From contig DGNI01000008.1 of the NCBI GenBank assembly GCA_002388885.1, positions 7,218 to 13,362 on the forward strand: a DNA stretch of 6,145 nt, written 5' to 3'. Below, piece by piece: positions 5,514 through 6,145 of the stretch. The first letter of the stretch is position 1. The number at the start of each line of letters is the position of its first letter. This DNA comes from Parvularculaceae bacterium UBA4496 (GTDB taxonomy: Bacteria > Pseudomonadota > Alphaproteobacteria > Caulobacterales > Parvularculaceae). A model generated the notes under the pieces. The model saw nothing but the letters and a program-made list of their open reading frames with translations, made no database searches and was not told the origin of the DNA. The position numbers were made by a program, and so were the translations under genes.

Positions 5514-6145
5514 ATGTTCGGCCGGTTTCGGGAAATTACCTACACGGCGCCGCTGTCAGCGCCGCTTGAAACAGATGCGTTTCACCTGCGCGCTGAGGGA
5601 GACTGGCGGCTGGTGGTGTTCCCCGGCACGCCCTGCAACAAGCTTCTCTATACGCGGTTTTTGCGCACGGCGCCGGCGGGGCTCGATGTCGTGGTGGTTT
5701 CGCGCCCCGGTTTTGGCAAGGGCCATGCTGACGCGGTGACGTCATTCGATGAACAGGTGGCGGCGATCAAGCCGTTTCTGCCTGGCGGTGAATTCGGCGA
5801 CAAGAAAGTGGTCACGCTCGGCGTTTCATATGGCGGCGAACTGGCGCTGAAAGCCGCGCTTGATTTTCCCGACCATGTGTTCGGCGCGGTGACCGTGGCG
5901 GCGCTGATCGACGAGCCGCATGATTATGCGCTGAAGCTTGAAGAGCTTGGCGGCGAGACAGGCATCGAGCCTTATGTGCCGAACCGCTGGCAAAAAGTGC
6001 GCGCCGAGATTGCCGGGCGTCGCGCGCAGATCGGGCCGCTGCTGGAATCACTGAGAGGCATGAGCGGCGCGGTCGAAGTCCTGCATGGCGATTTCGATGC
6101 GCTGGTGCCGCGCTCCAACGCCGAAACGCTGATGAACGCGTTGCC
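5514..6145 (+). CDS. Alpha/beta hydrolase, C-terminus cut off by window edge
   Basis: The first 210 codons of an alpha/beta-hydrolase fold protein. Visible elements are FPGTP at 36-40 (oxyanion-hole region), the strand-turn VVSRPGFGKGH at 61-71 (matching the common DRPGFG segment), the nucleophile elbow GVSYG at 103-107 with S105, and HGDFDALVP at 191-199, where D195 is the likely acid of the triad. The catalytic histidine should lie just beyond the right edge. There is no signal peptide, so a cytoplasmic enzyme is expected. The substrate cannot be inferred; esterase, lipase-like or other C-X hydrolysis are all possible. The ATG at 5514 is supported by GAAGG 5 bases upstream and by the fold beginning soon after. 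It diverges from the desaturase gene, so a shared role in lipid metabolism is possible but unproven. The frame is open to base 6145. Confidence 0.87.
   Translation, partial: MFGRFREITYTAPLSAPLETDAFHLRAEGDWRLVVFPGTPCNKLLYTRFLRTAPAGLDVVVVSRPGFGKGHADAVTSFDEQVAAIKPFLPGGEFGDKKVVTLGVSYGGELALKAALDFPDHVFGAVTVAALIDEPHDYALKLEELGGETGIEPYVPNRWQKVRAEIAGRRAQIGPLLESLRGMSGAVEVLHGDFDALVPRSNAETLMNAL

Overview
The window looks like ordinary chromosome from a GC-rich alphaproteobacterium. The evidence is the gene order: ruvX and pyrB run on one strand, and gatC and gatA diverge from them on the other. As I recall, this linkage is common in that class. High G+C third positions and GTG or TTG start candidates fit this. 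I cannot name a genus. There are no rRNAs, tRNAs, insertion sequences, CRISPR arrays or phage genes.

Positions 1-1722 (minus strand) hold a three-gene cluster, read right to left: ruvX, a four-helix membrane protein of unknown function whose start overlaps the ruvX stop (ATGA), and pyrB (aspartate carbamoyltransferase), which runs off the left edge. A short spacer (1723-1839) separates it from the divergent gatC.

Positions 1840-4493 (plus strand) hold gatC and gatA, two subunits of the GatCAB amidotransferase that makes correctly charged Gln-tRNA and/or Asn-tRNA. Between them sits an 867-bp gene for an unrecognised exported protein. It has clearly lower G+C and different codon use from its neighbours, and a 4-base gap on each side. 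This is the most interesting part of the window. gatB does not follow gatA.

Positions 4462-5379 (minus strand) encode a membrane di-iron fatty acid desaturase-like protein that converges on gatA and overlaps its 3' end by 32 bp. A GC-rich hairpin just past the gatA stop lies inside the desaturase coding region. Positions 5380-5513 form a divergent promoter region with a good sigma70-like promoter for the desaturase, a small dyad in its spacer and a 7-bp inverted repeat. From 5514 to the right edge is the start of an alpha/beta hydrolase gene, truncated by the window end.

I did not find a recognisable new defence, mobile or regulatory system. The leads are the inserted exported protein, the divergent ATCase and its membrane-protein neighbour, and the desaturase/hydrolase control region.
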